64,000 nucleotides of DNA from Fusarium oxysporum f. sp. lycopersici 4287 (GCF_000149955.1 NC_030987.1:2881236-2945235); one strand, 5' to 3'; numbered from the stretch's first letter, positions 31,735 through 43,169 are shown. The notes: a model not told the origin generated them from the sequence alone. A program made the numbers and translations.

Positions 31735-34684
31735 CTAGTGTTTCGTGTAGTAGTGTCCCATATCGAGCTTTAACAGTAGTTGAGCGACCATATGGTCCTC
31801 ACCAATACCCTCCTGTTTCAAACCCAAATCGTCAGAGACCTTATTACTTGTTGATCGACTCTTTTCGGTCAAGGCTCGACAGACAGTCATGAAGATTTGC
31901 ACTTTCTTCTTGAAGTTGCTATACAAACGCTGTAATTCTTCCAATTCTCTTGGGTCAGTAGTCTGGTTCTTTCCAAGAGCCTTGATTCGTGAAAACTTGG
32001 CATATTCCAGAACTGCACCAAAGATTTCTTCGAGCAAATTCAGCACTGGCTGCTGTCGTTTCCGGAGAAAAAGAGAAAGCATGACTCGATCAAGCACTCG
32101 GGAGTGAAACTCTCGTAGTCTATCAGGACTCTCAACCTTATCTGCTGTACTCTTGGCTGTTGAGGGGTTCTTCAAGTCGGCTTCGATTTTGTCTAGTTTA
32201 GCCTCAAATGCTTCCCAAGGAATGGCGACCCCAGCATCCATGAAGAACGAGGTGATGCCGGAGACGAAATGGTGGGCCTCTCGAGTGAATCGGTAGGAAA
32301 TGTCCTCGGGGTCGTTCCAGCGACTGGTTCTAGCATTAACATCTAGGAACAATTGGTTGACGACATAAACCATCCTCATGATTCTTAGCAACAGCTTAAA
32401 GACTCGATCGTACTGCGTCAAAATCACAGGGGTGATGATGCTGGATAATGCCGCAGGGGGCTTGTAGGACAATCGTAAAAAGTCAAGAGCTTCCAAGGAG
32501 TCTGGGTTCATGCACTTGTCAATCTCTTCCTGCGACAAATCTCGAACAGCAAAACTCATGTCTCCTGGGAGCTCAGATGCATCCCTCGATATACTGGCCA
32601 GCTTTTCCTTAGCGAACTCGTTGTCTGAATCGAAGCTCTCGGCTAGAACGCCCATAAGAGCTAGACGTAATTCCGAGCTCGCTGGTGGCCAAGTATCTCG
32701 ACCTCCGAGACGAAGACCCATGACACCTCCTTGTCGTGCAACTCCAGCCTGTCTTTCGGCTGTTTCTAGATCTGGGTCGAATAGGGCATGGGACAAGCGG
32801 CTTACGAACATGCCGCTACCAAAGAGGTGGAAATCACGGTGCATCTTCAGGTGACCACGTAAATCATGGTTATTAAACAGCAGCCTCAGACTTTCCTGAT
32901 TAACAACCTCAGATTGCGCGGAAGCAATACTCCCAAACGAAAGCACGGGAAGAAGTGATGGATGAGGCGTGAAGTCGAAGCCATTGGTAGGAGATTGAGA
33001 CTTGCGGGTAGCAGACTGTGTAAGACGTTCACGCAAGATTTGGCTCAATGTATCCTCTTTGCTCGCATCATCAGGCAAGGGCTCATCCATACGCGCCGTA
33101 AGAGTATTCAAGAGCCCTGTTTCTGACGTGGGGTCTTCACGAAAGAACGGGTTTGCGATCTCAGAACCAATCGCGAGTTCATTGCTTTCCGAGTTGACTC
33201 TGTCTTGGAATGAACAGTCGCGGATTGCCCCTAAGAGATCTTCGTGATACTTGGCTACACGTTTCTCAAGGTTCTCGATGGCGTTCCAGTCGTAAAGCCA
33301 GCTAACCTTTGGGGGATCAGTCGCACTGACGATACCTGATGAAGCCAAGGGGTGCTCGGGATGGCATTCCCTAATGAACCGCAGATTCTTGCCTGTCTCA
33401 AAAATAGACTTGGCAATATCGTAGGGCATGAAATGGGGCATTTTGGTCTCGTCCAAGAGAAAGTCAATGTCCTCAACTTCCTGCCCGAAATCATCCGTAT
33501 ATTTCTCTGTGTCGACTTTGACGAAGCCTTTGCTCGCTCCAACATTGGCTTTGGTCAAGGGAATCCCTTTCTCTTGCCTGGTACCGATCCATTCTTCCAA
33601 GAACTCGATCCAAGGCGAAGAGACTCTCTGTAAAACTTCACGCATGATGCCTCGAAGCTGTTCTTCGCCGTAGTCGACTGAGTATGCTTCATGGAATACC
33701 TGGGAGAGAACATGTTGGTCTTCGTAACCTTTGCGGAATTTGGAAGCAAGTCTTTGAAATGGTATCAGAATCGCAAGCATTCCTTTGACTGTTGATTGGA
33801 GCTCCAAAAGCGATCGTGGCGTCTGCCTATGGAGCGCGACATGTCGCTGAACGTCCTTAAGGATTTGATCAAGCACACCAGCCAAAGCAACGCCGCATTT
33901 GGACGTGCGCTTTGCATAAGTAGAATTGACAAAGGACCGCAATTCGAACAACATTGATCCGCAGCGGTGACATTGTTTTTCTAGACCCTGGAGTACATCT
34001 TTGGAATACCCTGTGACCCGCATGCTGGGAATCGCTGGTGCAAAAGTGCGACCTTTCTCCTGCTTGGAGTAGAAGATCGATTCTTGACCAAGAGCCAGAG
34101 CAAGCAATGAAGAAAAGTAGGCTTTGATATCGACAACAGGGACCTCGGAACTTTTCAGTTCAAGAGGGTCGACGGACCAACCTAGTAAGGCATCGTAGAC
34201 GGTGGCTCCAGCTTCCGTCACCAAAGGCTGTTGTTGGCCAGCCGGCGTACCTGAGATGAAGCTGTCCCAAGTCCTATGTTCTGGTGTCTTCTCTTCTGGC
34301 TCATCGGTGTGCGCCCAGATGTCATCATCAATTTCCGGATCAGCTAGACTTTCCGTGGAGGCTTGGATGTTGTTGGTAGACGCAGTTACTCCTGGTTCTG
34401 GCTCTGGCTTGCCTTGAAGCTCAAGCTGGGACGGTAACTTGAAGAAGCCACTTTGCTCTACTGACACTTGGCCAAGCTGGACAAGCTCCGATTTTATATC
34501 TTCTAAGAACACAAGTTAGTAGAGGTACGGTTCAATTTCAAGGTCCAAAGTTACCTCTAAGCCCAGGAGAAAAGAAGGGATTCTGAGCTTGTGGGTCACC
34601 ATCTAATTGATGCAGGAATTCCGACGGTTCCCAAAAGTCAGGTATAGTGAATACAGCCCCCAGGTCTTCCTTGGATTCAGCCAT
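31735..34684 (-). CDS. gamma-tubulin complex component, Spc97/Spc98 family (GCP6-like)
   Basis: Exons 34555-34684 and 31735-34502 are joined by a 52-nt intron (GTAACT donor, TTAG acceptor), giving 965 aa starting MAESKEDLGAVFTIPDFWEP. The length and the two conserved regions fit the GCP family: the N-terminal GRIP1-like part (YDALLGWSVDPLEL; MPYDIAKSIFETGKNLRFIR, about residues 400-420) and the C-terminal GRIP2-like gamma-tubulin-binding part (LLLRIMRMVYVVNQLFLDVN; FTREAHHFVSGITSFFMD). The protein should sit at the spindle pole body and help nucleate microtubules. GCP6/Alp16 is favoured over GCP4 or GCP5 because of the GKNLRFIRECHPEHPL stretch; that subfamily choice is less certain than the family. 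Confidence 0.85.
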
Positions 34685-35134
34685 GGTCCTTTCTCATAAA
34701 ATTCATGCGATTCAATAACATAGTGCTCAGCGGCGCGTTGTGGGTTGCAATGCCGAGCCTGAACTTGAGCTTGTTATTCAAGGTACGTCTGAAGGGCAAT
34801 TAACGCGATGTCAATATCACTACCCCTCCGTAGACGCGCTTCAGCGGATGTTAGGCGCGTTTCAGGGCCCTGTGCACTAAAAAATGGAGCACCTCAAGCT
34901 TGGGGCGCGCTTTCCGCAAGCCAGGTTAGCTTATGATTTCATCAGAACCTCCTTCTCAGGCAGCCCATTGCATTAGACGACGGGTTCGGTTTTTGAAACC
35001 TTCAATTTTGTTCGAGGCGTCCAGATTATCCATACCACCAAGCAACAACTCCGATACACAATTGTCACTTACACAGCATATCTCACGAATATTACCATAA
35101 ATCGATCGATCTTGGTCTCCTCATCACAATCACA
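34685..35134. other. divergent promoter between the GCP6-like gene and EAF7
   Basis: This 450-bp region is GC-richer than its surroundings near 34730 and 34830-34920, with several ACGCG cores and the two similar stretches gacgcgcttcag and ggcgcgtttcag about 35 bp apart. No gene is seen. Confidence 0.5.
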
Positions 35135-36060
35135 ATGGCGCCGAGGAAGCGCGCTCGGGCTAGCACCCAAACTGTTGCGACACCAACTCCTGCGCGAGAT
35201 GACGATGCAATGGACGTTGACACTCCCCAGACTGGTGATAATGAAGGTTCTAGCGAGACAAAGGAGCAACAGCCAGACAATAACTACAATGATCTTTGGA
35301 CGGATGATCAAGTGGCTTCATTATTCAAGGGTGTCATTCGCTGGAAACCAGCTGGTCAGTTGGGTCACTTCCTTCATGTCGAGCTGTTACTAACCAAGAC
35401 TGTGTAGGCATGCACAAGCACTTCCGAATGATAGCAATTTCGGAGCACTTGCGGAACCATGGTTTCGACCCTGATTTTTACCAACACACACGCATTCCGT
35501 ATATTTGGCAAAAGCTCCGAACATACTACAATCTTGAGGTCATCGATGAAAGAGAGAACTTCGACGATGACGAGAGCGAATACAACGAGTTCTCTTTGCC
35601 AAGAGCGCAATTCTTTGATGCCATGATGGCCCGAGCCGCAGCCGACCCCAGCGAAGCTCCAACATCACCACCCCAGCTCGAACTTTCTCCGGCACCTTCA
35701 CCCGCCAAGAAGCGCAAGCGAGGTGATACGAAAACAAGAGGCACATCGGTAGAAGATACGGAGGAGGGTACAGATGCCCCATCACCAGCGCTCAAGTCCA
35801 AACGAGGCGCTTCGCGACAAAAGAAGAAAGCGACCCCGGCCAAGGCTGAGAAGCAAGAAAAGGCCGAGACCACAGAAGAGGAAGAAGAAGAGGAGGAGGA
35901 AGGGGAGAGCGAAGAAGAAGAAAGCGAGAGCTCTTCTAGTGAGGAAGAAGAGAGTGCTGAAGAGAGCGAAACACAAGTATCAAAGTCCACACGAGGTGCC
36001 AAGAAGGGCCAAAAGGCTAAGACTACTAAAGCAAAGGCAAGACCAAAAAGGAGACGTTAA
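35135..36060 (+). CDS. EAF7: EAF7-like (CT20 family) subunit of the NuA4 histone acetyltransferase complex
   Basis: Exons 35135-35354 and 35408-36060 with a 53-nt intron give 290 aa. The Eaf7/MRGBP core spans about residues 50-165: [38 protein letters not shown], then [20 protein letters not shown] and a conserved FSLPRAQFF. The second half is low complexity: basic Lys/Arg-Pro segments, then a long Glu/Ser run (nt ~35875-35970), and a basic end. Eaf7 pairs with Eaf3 and Eaf5 in the TINTIN submodule of NuA4, which acetylates H4 and H2A in the nucleus. It is transcribed away from the GCP6-like gene. Confidence 0.92.
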
Positions 36061-36208
36061 CTTGAGAATTAACTGGTATGATGCAAACGATAGATGGGGC
36101 GGTTCGGATACCCTTAGGCATGGGAGTCACAATAAGTATTTATTCACATTAAAAAGCGAGCTTCCGAGCTCTGATGCCCTTTCACTGGCTAGCATCAGGT
36201 ATTGTCTC

Positions 36209-37849
36209 CTATTCTCTTTCCCACTCGCTGCGGTACTTTATCGTGGTTCTCCAATCCCTTCCTATGGGAAAGATACTCTCCACATCCATAGTTGACCGTT
36301 GCAACGGACCCGGTTCTGGCATCCTAGGTAGTTCAGTGAGAGGTTTCTTCTGTAGTAGATCCCACATCTCAGTCTCAGCCTGCCAGCTGACGTACTGGTC
36401 GCGTTCTTCGGCATATTGCTCCTGTCGCCGCTCACTTGCGATGCGGTTCTTGAGAGTCTCTTTCTTCCGATACGTTTCTGGGAAGTCGGCGGCCGAGAAG
36501 AGCAAAACTTCGTTGGCCTCCCGTGCGATAGCAGCCTCCTCTTCGTTCGAATGTGAGACGGGCTCCTCGAAATCAGAGCTCAGGGCCTCGTTTCCAGAAG
36601 GGTTGGCGACTTCATCTACGTCAGATGGCGCTTCAAATGCTTGGTCAGCCTCATCGCCGCCGTTAGAAAGAAAGGCTTCCACTTCTTCATAGCTAAGAGG
36701 TTCACGTTCTCCTTCCTCCTCTCGCTGGGGCGGCTCCTCATGGACCTCAAGTCGTAGTCTTCGTGCGCATTGGTTCCAAAACTGATGGGAATTATGATTC
36801 AATCCCAGGGACGATACGGCTGCTTCCACATCTTGTGCTCTGATGATTTCGCGAGTAGTTGGTACGAGTTCCTTTTTGGCCCTGATTCTTGACTCGCTGA
36901 GAAATATCGTTGTTTGAACCAATCGTTTCGTAATTGAGACTGCCAAAGAGTGAAAGTCTTCGAACGTAGTGGCCCATATCGAGGGAGGCCTGTTGTCGAT
37001 AGAATCCCAGTTCTCACTAGGAATGGAGGAATTCATAAAGATACGCTCAGAGAGTCTTAGCCACGTATGCAGGTTGAATAGCTTGGAGAAAGGAAGATCC
37101 TGGCCTTCGACGACGGTTTCGCCCTTATCTATTCGGCGAGCAATCCTTGGGTTAATATCCCAGCAGTCTCCCCATTTGCTCTCCTCTCGCTGTTCCTCCT
37201 TTCGTTCCTGGCGCACAGAAATAGCATCTGCAGCCTCGTCCAAGGCGTGGCAACATTGCTGACTTAGTTCTACGGCGGCTGGGATCTCCGGGAATTCAAT
37301 AGCGGGGCGTCTGACTTGTCGTTGTCTAAGAAGCCGTGCTCTTCGGAGCACGTCGAGGTAATGATTCACCTCGATCTCGCTCTTGGTGCCTATCCGGGAT
37401 GCAATACCTGGAAGATCACTCTGACCAAGACGAGCGATCGCTTCGAAGAAGAGTTTCTTCTCTGGTATCGACCAGTAAGTGAGACCCATTTGGCTTGGAT
37501 ACAGAACGGTTTCTTCGCTATCGTCGGTAAAGCAGACACGCTGGGCTGCATCTTCAATATCTCTATTGAGAAGATCCAAGTATTCGGTGTTGAGAACTCC
37601 TTTTTGTCTTTTGAAGAGTCTCGGAGCTAAATCTTCCTCACCGCGTCTTTTCAGGGAAGAATCCTCGTTGTCTTGGTCTGTTTCATCCTCCTTCTCACTA
37701 TACACGCTGCCAGATGCGTCGGTTTGATCAGCAACGTATTGCTCGTCAAGTGGCGGTAACAGAACATCGTCTCCCAATTCCAAGTTTCCAACTTGCTCTG
37801 TGTCGCTTAAATCCTCATCGAGGGGTTCATAATTGGTTTCCGACTCCAT
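36209..37849 (-). CDS. SANT-domain protein, RRN5-like RNA polymerase I upstream factor
   Basis: This single-exon gene encodes 546 aa. After an acidic N-terminus (about 1-75) it has one SANT/Myb-like domain at about residues 120-165 (TYWSIPEKKLFFEAIARLG, DLPGIASRIGTKSEIEVNHY). The acidic/SANT/acidic layout and the GIA-RIGTKSE-EV stretch resemble fungal Rrn5, a component of the upstream activating factor that bridges the rDNA promoter to Pol I machinery. The middle (about 250-350) contains a conserved WLRLSERIFMN block; the rest is Glu-rich. The assignment is by domain and overall pattern; another SANT-domain nuclear protein cannot be excluded. It shares a 346-bp divergent promoter with IRC3. 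Confidence 0.72.
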   Translation of the reverse strand: MESETNYEPLDEDLSDTEQVGNLELGDDVLLPPLDEQYVADQTDASGSVYSEKEDETDQDNEDSSLKRRGEEDLAPRLFKRQKGVLNTEYLDLLNRDIEDAAQRVCFTDDSEETVLYPSQMGLTYWSIPEKKLFFEAIARLGQSDLPGIASRIGTKSEIEVNHYLDVLRRARLLRQRQVRRPAIEFPEIPAAVELSQQCCHALDEAADAISVRQERKEEQREESKWGDCWDINPRIARRIDKGETVVEGQDLPFSKLFNLHTWLRLSERIFMNSSIPSENWDSIDNRPPSIWATTFEDFHSLAVSITKRLVQTTIFLSESRIRAKKELVPTTREIIRAQDVEAAVSSLGLNHNSHQFWNQCARRLRLEVHEEPPQREEEGEREPLSYEEVEAFLSNGGDEADQAFEAPSDVDEVANPSGNEALSSDFEEPVSHSNEEEAAIAREANEVLLFSAADFPETYRKKETLKNRIASERRQEQYAEERDQYVSWQAETEMWDLLQKKPLTELPRMPEPGPLQRSTMDVESIFPIGRDWRTTIKYRSEWERE

Positions 37850-38195
37850 ACTGGTTTGTGTATGATAGCTGTAAAGATATGACAGGGCGAAAACATGGTA
37901 GCAAGCAGAATAAACCTGAGTTACTCCTGGCTAGGAGCGGGTATCAAAGAGTAAAATAAAAGAACCTTTGTAATACTAAATAAAAAAGACGATCACAAAG
38001 TTGATATTGACGTTAACGCATCGCTCATATTGCACCGAGATTTTATAAACGGTTGTCCACTCCTTCAGTTGACGTTGAAATGAAATATGAGTGGAAGAAT
38101 GTTGCTTACATAATGCATTCACACCTTGGTCTAGGTTAGCATTCGAAGGCTCATGACATCTTAACCATGAAGTATTTTTTTATTATCACATATCG
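37850..38195. other. divergent promoter between RRN5-like and IRC3 genes
   Basis: This AT-rich 346-bp spacer serves two genes transcribed away from each other. No further gene or strong motif is seen. Confidence 0.55.
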
Positions 38196-40234
38196 ATGAG
38201 ACGAAACGCATTTTTATTGCACCTCTCATCATGTGCCATGTTACGGGCTATACCGCAATGTGTTTTGCGGCCCAAAGCCGCAAGGTTGCCATTCACAATA
38301 AGCCCACAGCCATTCAGAGCCTTTGCCTCAGCTGTTGCTCATGAAACCCCCAAGTTACAGCTTCGAGATTATCAAGAAGAATGCATCGACTCAGTTCTTT
38401 CCTCCCTAAAGAACGGTCACAAAAGAGTCGGAATATCTCTAGCTACTGGTAGCGGTAAAACAGTAAGCGCGTTTCTCTTACAATGAAAGTTCAGTCGATT
38501 GACATAAAGAAGGTCATTTTTACACAACTCATTGATAGAATCCCAACAGCAAATAAGGACGCGCAACAGACACTAATATTGGCGCATCGTCGTGAGCTGG
38601 TGGAACAAGCAGCCAACCACTGTCAACGCGCGTATCCTGACAAGAGGATCGAGATCGAGATGGGTAATGTCCATGCAACGGGAACGGCAGACATCACAGT
38701 CGCCAGCGTACGAAGCATAACGTCACAAGGCCGTCTTAAGAAATTTGACCCGTCTCGCTTCAAACTTTTGCTGGTCGACGAGGCTCATCACATCGTCGCT
38801 CCAGGGTACCTCAAGACCCTTCGTCACTTTGGATTGGATCAGAAGCGACCTGACTCCCCAAATCTAGTTGGTGTCTCTGCCACGTTTTCACGGTTTGATG
38901 GAGTGAAACTGGGCGCAGCCATTGACGAAATCGTTTATCACAAAGATTATGTGGATATGATCTCTAAGAAGTGGCTGTCGGACGTCATTTTTACAACTGT
39001 TGAATCCAAGGCAAACTTATCCGAAGTCAAGAAGGGGGCTTTCGGCGATTATCTTCCTTCGGATTTATCCAAGGCTGTCAACACCAGTGAGATCAACGAC
39101 ATAACAGTCCGCAGCTGGATGGCGAAAGCTCCAGGAAGAAAGTCAACACTTGTGTTTTGTGTTGACGTCGCCCATGTGGTGGAGCTGACAGATCGGTTCC
39201 GACAGCATGGCTTTGACGCGAGATATGTTACTGGAGAGACCCCCAAGATTGAAAGAGGCGAGACCTTGAACTCGTTTCGAAAAGGAGAGTTTCCTGTGCT
39301 GGTCAACTGCGGTGTTTTCACCGAAGGAACTGATATCCCAAATATCGATTGCATTATCCTCGCGAGGCCGACGAGGTCTCGCAACTTGCTTGTTCAAATG
39401 ATCGGTAGAGGAATGCGGTTGCACCCGGGAAAGAAGAACTGTCATATCATTGATCTGGTCTCGAGTTTGGACACTGGAATCGTGACCACACCAACGCTAT
39501 TTGGTCTTGACCCTGATATCCTGGTTGAGAGGGCAACAGTGAATGACCTACGCAAAATCAAGGACACAGAGCATGTCACGTCTCAACAACCTTTGTCATA
39601 CCAGACAACTCCCGGGCCTGGAGCCGATAGTGTCACATTCACAGACTATGACTCGGTTTTAGATCTTATCGCTGATACGTCTGGCGAGAAACACATCCGG
39701 GCCATAAGTAAGTATGCATGGGTTCAGGTCGGAAAAGAAAAGTTTGTGTTATCGTCACCGAGCGGTTCATATGTTCGAATCGAGCGGGTTAATGAACAGC
39801 TTAACACAAAGGGGCCGCTTTACCGAGCTATAGAGGTACGAGCTCTACCGCCTGGCGTAGCCAAAGCACCATACGCAATGCCACGGGAGATCCTCACGGC
39901 AGCCACATTCACTGATGCAGTGCATGGAGCGGACAGTTTCGCGGCCAAGATGTTCCCCCACACATTCATTCACCGCTATCAAAGATGGCGGACACTTCCA
40001 CCTACACAGGGACAAGTTGATTTTATCAATAAGATGCGGGGAAAGGCGGAACCTTTGAAGCTCGAAAACCTAGACAAGGGTAAGGCGGCGGACATGATCA
40101 CAAAGCTCAAGCATGGGGCGCGTGGTCAGTTTGCGAGAATTGAGGCAGGACAGAGAAGACAAGATAAACAAGACCGCTTGGCCGAGGCTAAGAGACTTCG
40201 AGAGCAGGTCAAAGTAGGACCTGTAGCATCATAA
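38196..40234 (+). CDS. IRC3: mitochondrial ATP-dependent DNA helicase IRC3
   Basis: Exons 38196-38462 and 38513-40234, with a 50-nt intron placed exactly after the Walker A codons, give 662 aa. The N-terminus (about 1-48) is rich in Arg, Leu, Ala and Ser with few acids, as expected of a mitochondrial presequence. Superfamily 2 motifs are all present: ATGSGKT (83-89), DEAH (178-181), SAT (211-213) and QMIGRGMR (384-391). The C-terminal third fits the Irc3-specific region. In yeast Irc3 acts on branched DNA in mitochondria and maintains mtDNA. An in-frame ATG at 38241 could be a second start inside the presequence. Confidence 0.93.
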
Positions 40235-41129
40235 TGCAGGAAATGAGCCATATGTAGTGGTGTCTGTGCTTGTGATTGTATGTATAACACGGGATATAGA
40301 TGGCAGCGCGCGGGGTGGTTCGTTTATGGACTTCTGTATATAACTGTACTATAATCACTTACGGAATGTTTCTAGAAGTTGACACGGATCAATGTATGAC
40401 CATACAACGTTACAAACAACCCGACCCACGAGTCTCCCATCGTATACACCGGCTCTGCCGAAGATGTAACCGCCACAGAACGATTTCGTGTATGCTCAGA
40501 ACCGGTACCAAGGGCGCAAACAGTTTATAAAGCTGGCTAAATCCTCATATATCGTTGACATCGAGATCTGTCCCTCGGCTCGTGACTCACTGACGGTGAA
40601 GGTATGCGGGAGTTGTCAGCTCATTCAAGACGTTAAGAGAGGGGATTTGGCCTTGTTACGTTCATTCGTAAAAATTTGTATGAACACAAAGTTGGGCCAC
40701 AACTTATATCAGTGAGAAATAGGTACTCATACACTTTTTTCGTGTGGCTGTATATAAGACAGTGACTGGAATTTGCTTCCCTGCTGAGTGAACTTTCTTC
40801 AACACTCGCAGGAAGCCGTTGACACTGGCTACCCCTGATTAGCAGCGCATTATCAATTGTTCAGGCATTGTTGGTTTTATACATTCGACTTGTTCAGGTC
40901 TAGGTAGTTGGTGAGTTGGAGTGACAGGCACTGGCGGGCGGCTGCGCAGCTCTGTTCAGTCATTATTTGCTCACCTATACACATTGTGAATATTCGCCTC
41001 CCTCCTCCCGCGCACACAATACTTTCTCATTTTAGAATAAACACAAATCTATTTTTTCTGGATAGATCTGTTGAAGACTTGTTATCAGAGACACATCTTG
41101 ATGACCTGAACTCAACACCAACCTTCATC
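40235..41129. other. intergenic: IRC3 3' flank and promoter of the unrecognised gene
   Basis: It contains a TATATAAG box at 40751-40758, about 370 bp upstream of the next ATG. No other gene is supported. Confidence 0.55.
40751..40758 (+). promoter_or_regulatory. TATA box, candidate promoter of the gene at 41130
   Basis: TATATAAG stands in a GC-neutral setting, 372-379 bp upstream of the ATG, leaving room for a leader of a few hundred bases. Confidence 0.35.
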
Positions 41130-42650
41130 ATGAAGCCGAACAAGTTGTCGGCCCCATGCGCCCAACCTACTCCTCCTCTACTCATAGAGAATCTAGGCAA
41201 AGAAGTGCCTCTCAATAGAAGTCAAGAAGAGAAACAAGACACTTACCCAAGCTCTTCATCTAGGAACAATCTCAAAGTATTCTCGCCACACAGTCCGCGA
41301 GCTCTTAAAGATTACCTCTGCAGCCCCAACCAGGGAGAAGTGTCTTCAGTTGATCTTCACACCCCTCCTACCGACCCTCAAAAGGATAAGCTCGATGTTG
41401 GAGATGGACGCGAAAGCAAGCTCAAACGGAGCATCGACGCCCAAGTCAATCGACCTCGGGAGTATCACAAGCCCAACACTAGCCACCGATCTCAGTTCAC
41501 CTTTCCAGAGCGCAAGCCCGAATTCAAGATGCTAAAGAACTGGCATTCCGAATGCACCTATCCTTGCAACAAAGAATATCCCGAAGATGATGAGTTCACC
41601 TTTAAGCCCAGAGTCCTCGCTAAGCAGATCGACCCTGAGATACCTCTATCCCTACACAAGTGGCATAGTGAAGTCAACTTTCTCGAGCCACTCGCTCTTG
41701 AAGCAGATATTCGTCAAGAGTATGCTGTTCATGTTACCTACAAGAAGCACCATCACGATGCTAGTGTCAAAAAGATCAATGATGAGAGACAGGCCACTGC
41801 GGAACAGGAGGCTATCAAGATGCTCGACTTGAACACTCCAATCGAATTCCCTGTGGTGCCCCGCGAGGTACAACAAGAAATATACAACGACAAAGTCGAA
41901 GTTGCCGCTTTGACCAGAAAGATTGCCATTCGCGATGGATATGTCGAAGGCATGATTGCTGGAGAATTCACTTTTCACCCAGATACCTCTCACTTACCAC
42001 TTACCGAGAACCAGACGGCGGTTCTTCGTGAAGCTGAGAGTTTTCAGGGGCTGTTCTCGCTGGGAGAGGTCAATGAAGATGAAGATGAATATAATATTCT
42101 CCAGAAGACTTCAAAGGTCAAGTCTTCCAACAAGTCTTCGACTTGCAAATCTTCAAAGTATGATCAGTGGCTCAAAGAGCAGTCATCCAATATCTGTCAG
42201 GCGACTAAGTGGCTTGATGAAGAGGCAGAGTTTTCGAAGAATAAGGCATACAACAAAGCCTTTTCCAAGCAGGTCAAGTACCACTTCCCAACTTTCAACT
42301 CATCCCATATGAAAGAACTTCCCAAAGCCGTCGACACCAACAAACTTGAATGGGAGACCGACTATTTCCCCTACCTGCTCCCTGAGACTGAGTATGACTC
42401 TAAGCGTCACAATATGTACGAAACTCCTGTCAAGACTAATGTCCCCAAATGGTTCCCAACCTTCACCAGCTATGGCGTTGTCCCCCTCAACCGCCGCAAC
42501 GGCATCGGGAAGCAGTACGAAGAGTTCCTTACCCAGATCTGGAGACTCGAGAACCAAATGCGCAGCAAGGAAAACAACAAGTGGGATAAGAAATGGCACG
42601 AACCCAGCTCTCACTGGGCCGAACCTTTCCAGAAGGCGAGCGGTGGCTAG
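41130..42650 (+). CDS. unrecognised 506-aa protein with WH(S)E repeats and a suspicious UAG stop
   Basis: The ATG at 41130 is the first good start (MKPNKLSAPCAQ). The frame runs 506 codons to TAG at 42648-42650. I do not recognise the product. It is hydrophilic, with a Ser/Pro-rich N-terminus and charged, aromatic-rich middle. A short motif recurs: NWHSE (W138), KWHSE (W178) and KWHEP (W489), each near acidic or aromatic residues. Other blocks are EFTFKPR and EFTFHP. There is no signal peptide, membrane segment or domain I can name. The same frame stays open for 88 codons after the TAG with the same codon bias, so the natural protein may be 595 aa (see the next entry). It is possibly lineage-restricted. 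Confidence 0.7.
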   Translation: MKPNKLSAPCAQPTPPLLIENLGKEVPLNRSQEEKQDTYPSSSSRNNLKVFSPHSPRALKDYLCSPNQGEVSSVDLHTPPTDPQKDKLDVGDGRESKLKRSIDAQVNRPREYHKPNTSHRSQFTFPERKPEFKMLKNWHSECTYPCNKEYPEDDEFTFKPRVLAKQIDPEIPLSLHKWHSEVNFLEPLALEADIRQEYAVHVTYKKHHHDASVKKINDERQATAEQEAIKMLDLNTPIEFPVVPREVQQEIYNDKVEVAALTRKIAIRDGYVEGMIAGEFTFHPDTSHLPLTENQTAVLREAESFQGLFSLGEVNEDEDEYNILQKTSKVKSSNKSSTCKSSKYDQWLKEQSSNICQATKWLDEEAEFSKNKAYNKAFSKQVKYHFPTFNSSHMKELPKAVDTNKLEWETDYFPYLLPETEYDSKRHNMYETPVKTNVPKWFPTFTSYGVVPLNRRNGIGKQYEEFLTQIWRLENQMRSKENNKWDKKWHEPSSHWAEPFQKASGG

Positions 42651-42917
42651 TGGAAATGCCGTTTCGACCCTGGCAAGCTGGTAGAGGAGCAGTTCTGTTA
42701 CAAGTACCATAAAGGTCAAGAATGGGTCACATTCGAGAAGGCCGCGCCGCGCGATCTTGTCGAGCAAGATGTGGTTTCTAGGGAATTCAGCTTCGATGAT
42801 GTTTTCGACATGGACGGTGGTCATGACAACAAAGCCATTGGTACGAAGAAGCCCGAAGTTCATCTCAAGGAGATCGAAACGGCTGTGAAGAAGGCCATTG
42901 CGAAGGTTGGTATATGA
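42651..42917 (+). other. in-frame coding-like extension after UAG
   Basis: This frame continues directly from the stop at 42648-42650: 88 sense codons, then TGA at 42915-42917. It encodes a soluble segment beginning WKCRFDPGKLVEEQFCYKY and ending KKAIAKVGI. Codon use (AAG, GAG, GTC, GAC favoured) matches the upstream gene, and the W/K/aromatic character continues. No intron that removes the TAG and keeps this frame was found. Explanations are a nonsense mutation, a base-call error, or readthrough. Confidence 0.6.
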
Positions 42918-43169
42918 GCGTGGAATGTAACCACCAGAACTGGGGCTGATAACCTACGAGAGATGAAGGCAAGGAAAGGAGACGTCGATGAGGGATGAGT
43001 GAGGGCCATGTCATTATAGAACGTTTTCGCATAGATAAATTTGGATAACGTTCTCACGTGCTAACTCTACTATACTGCGTTCCCAGGCTTGACATGAAGT
43101 GAATGAATGAATGAAATGTGTCATATATTATAAAGAATACATAAGATGCATGATAGTAGCCATTCCACG

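Noticed and set aside
42581..42650. Candidate intron removing the UAG of the unrecognised gene
   Set aside because: The donor (GTGGGA) is weak and the resulting frame ends after about a dozen codons, so it does not rescue the extension.
42300..42863. 187-codon minus-strand frame across the UAG of the unrecognised gene
   Set aside because: It is the reverse-strand shadow of the plus-strand coding sequence and its extension, with no recognisable motif.
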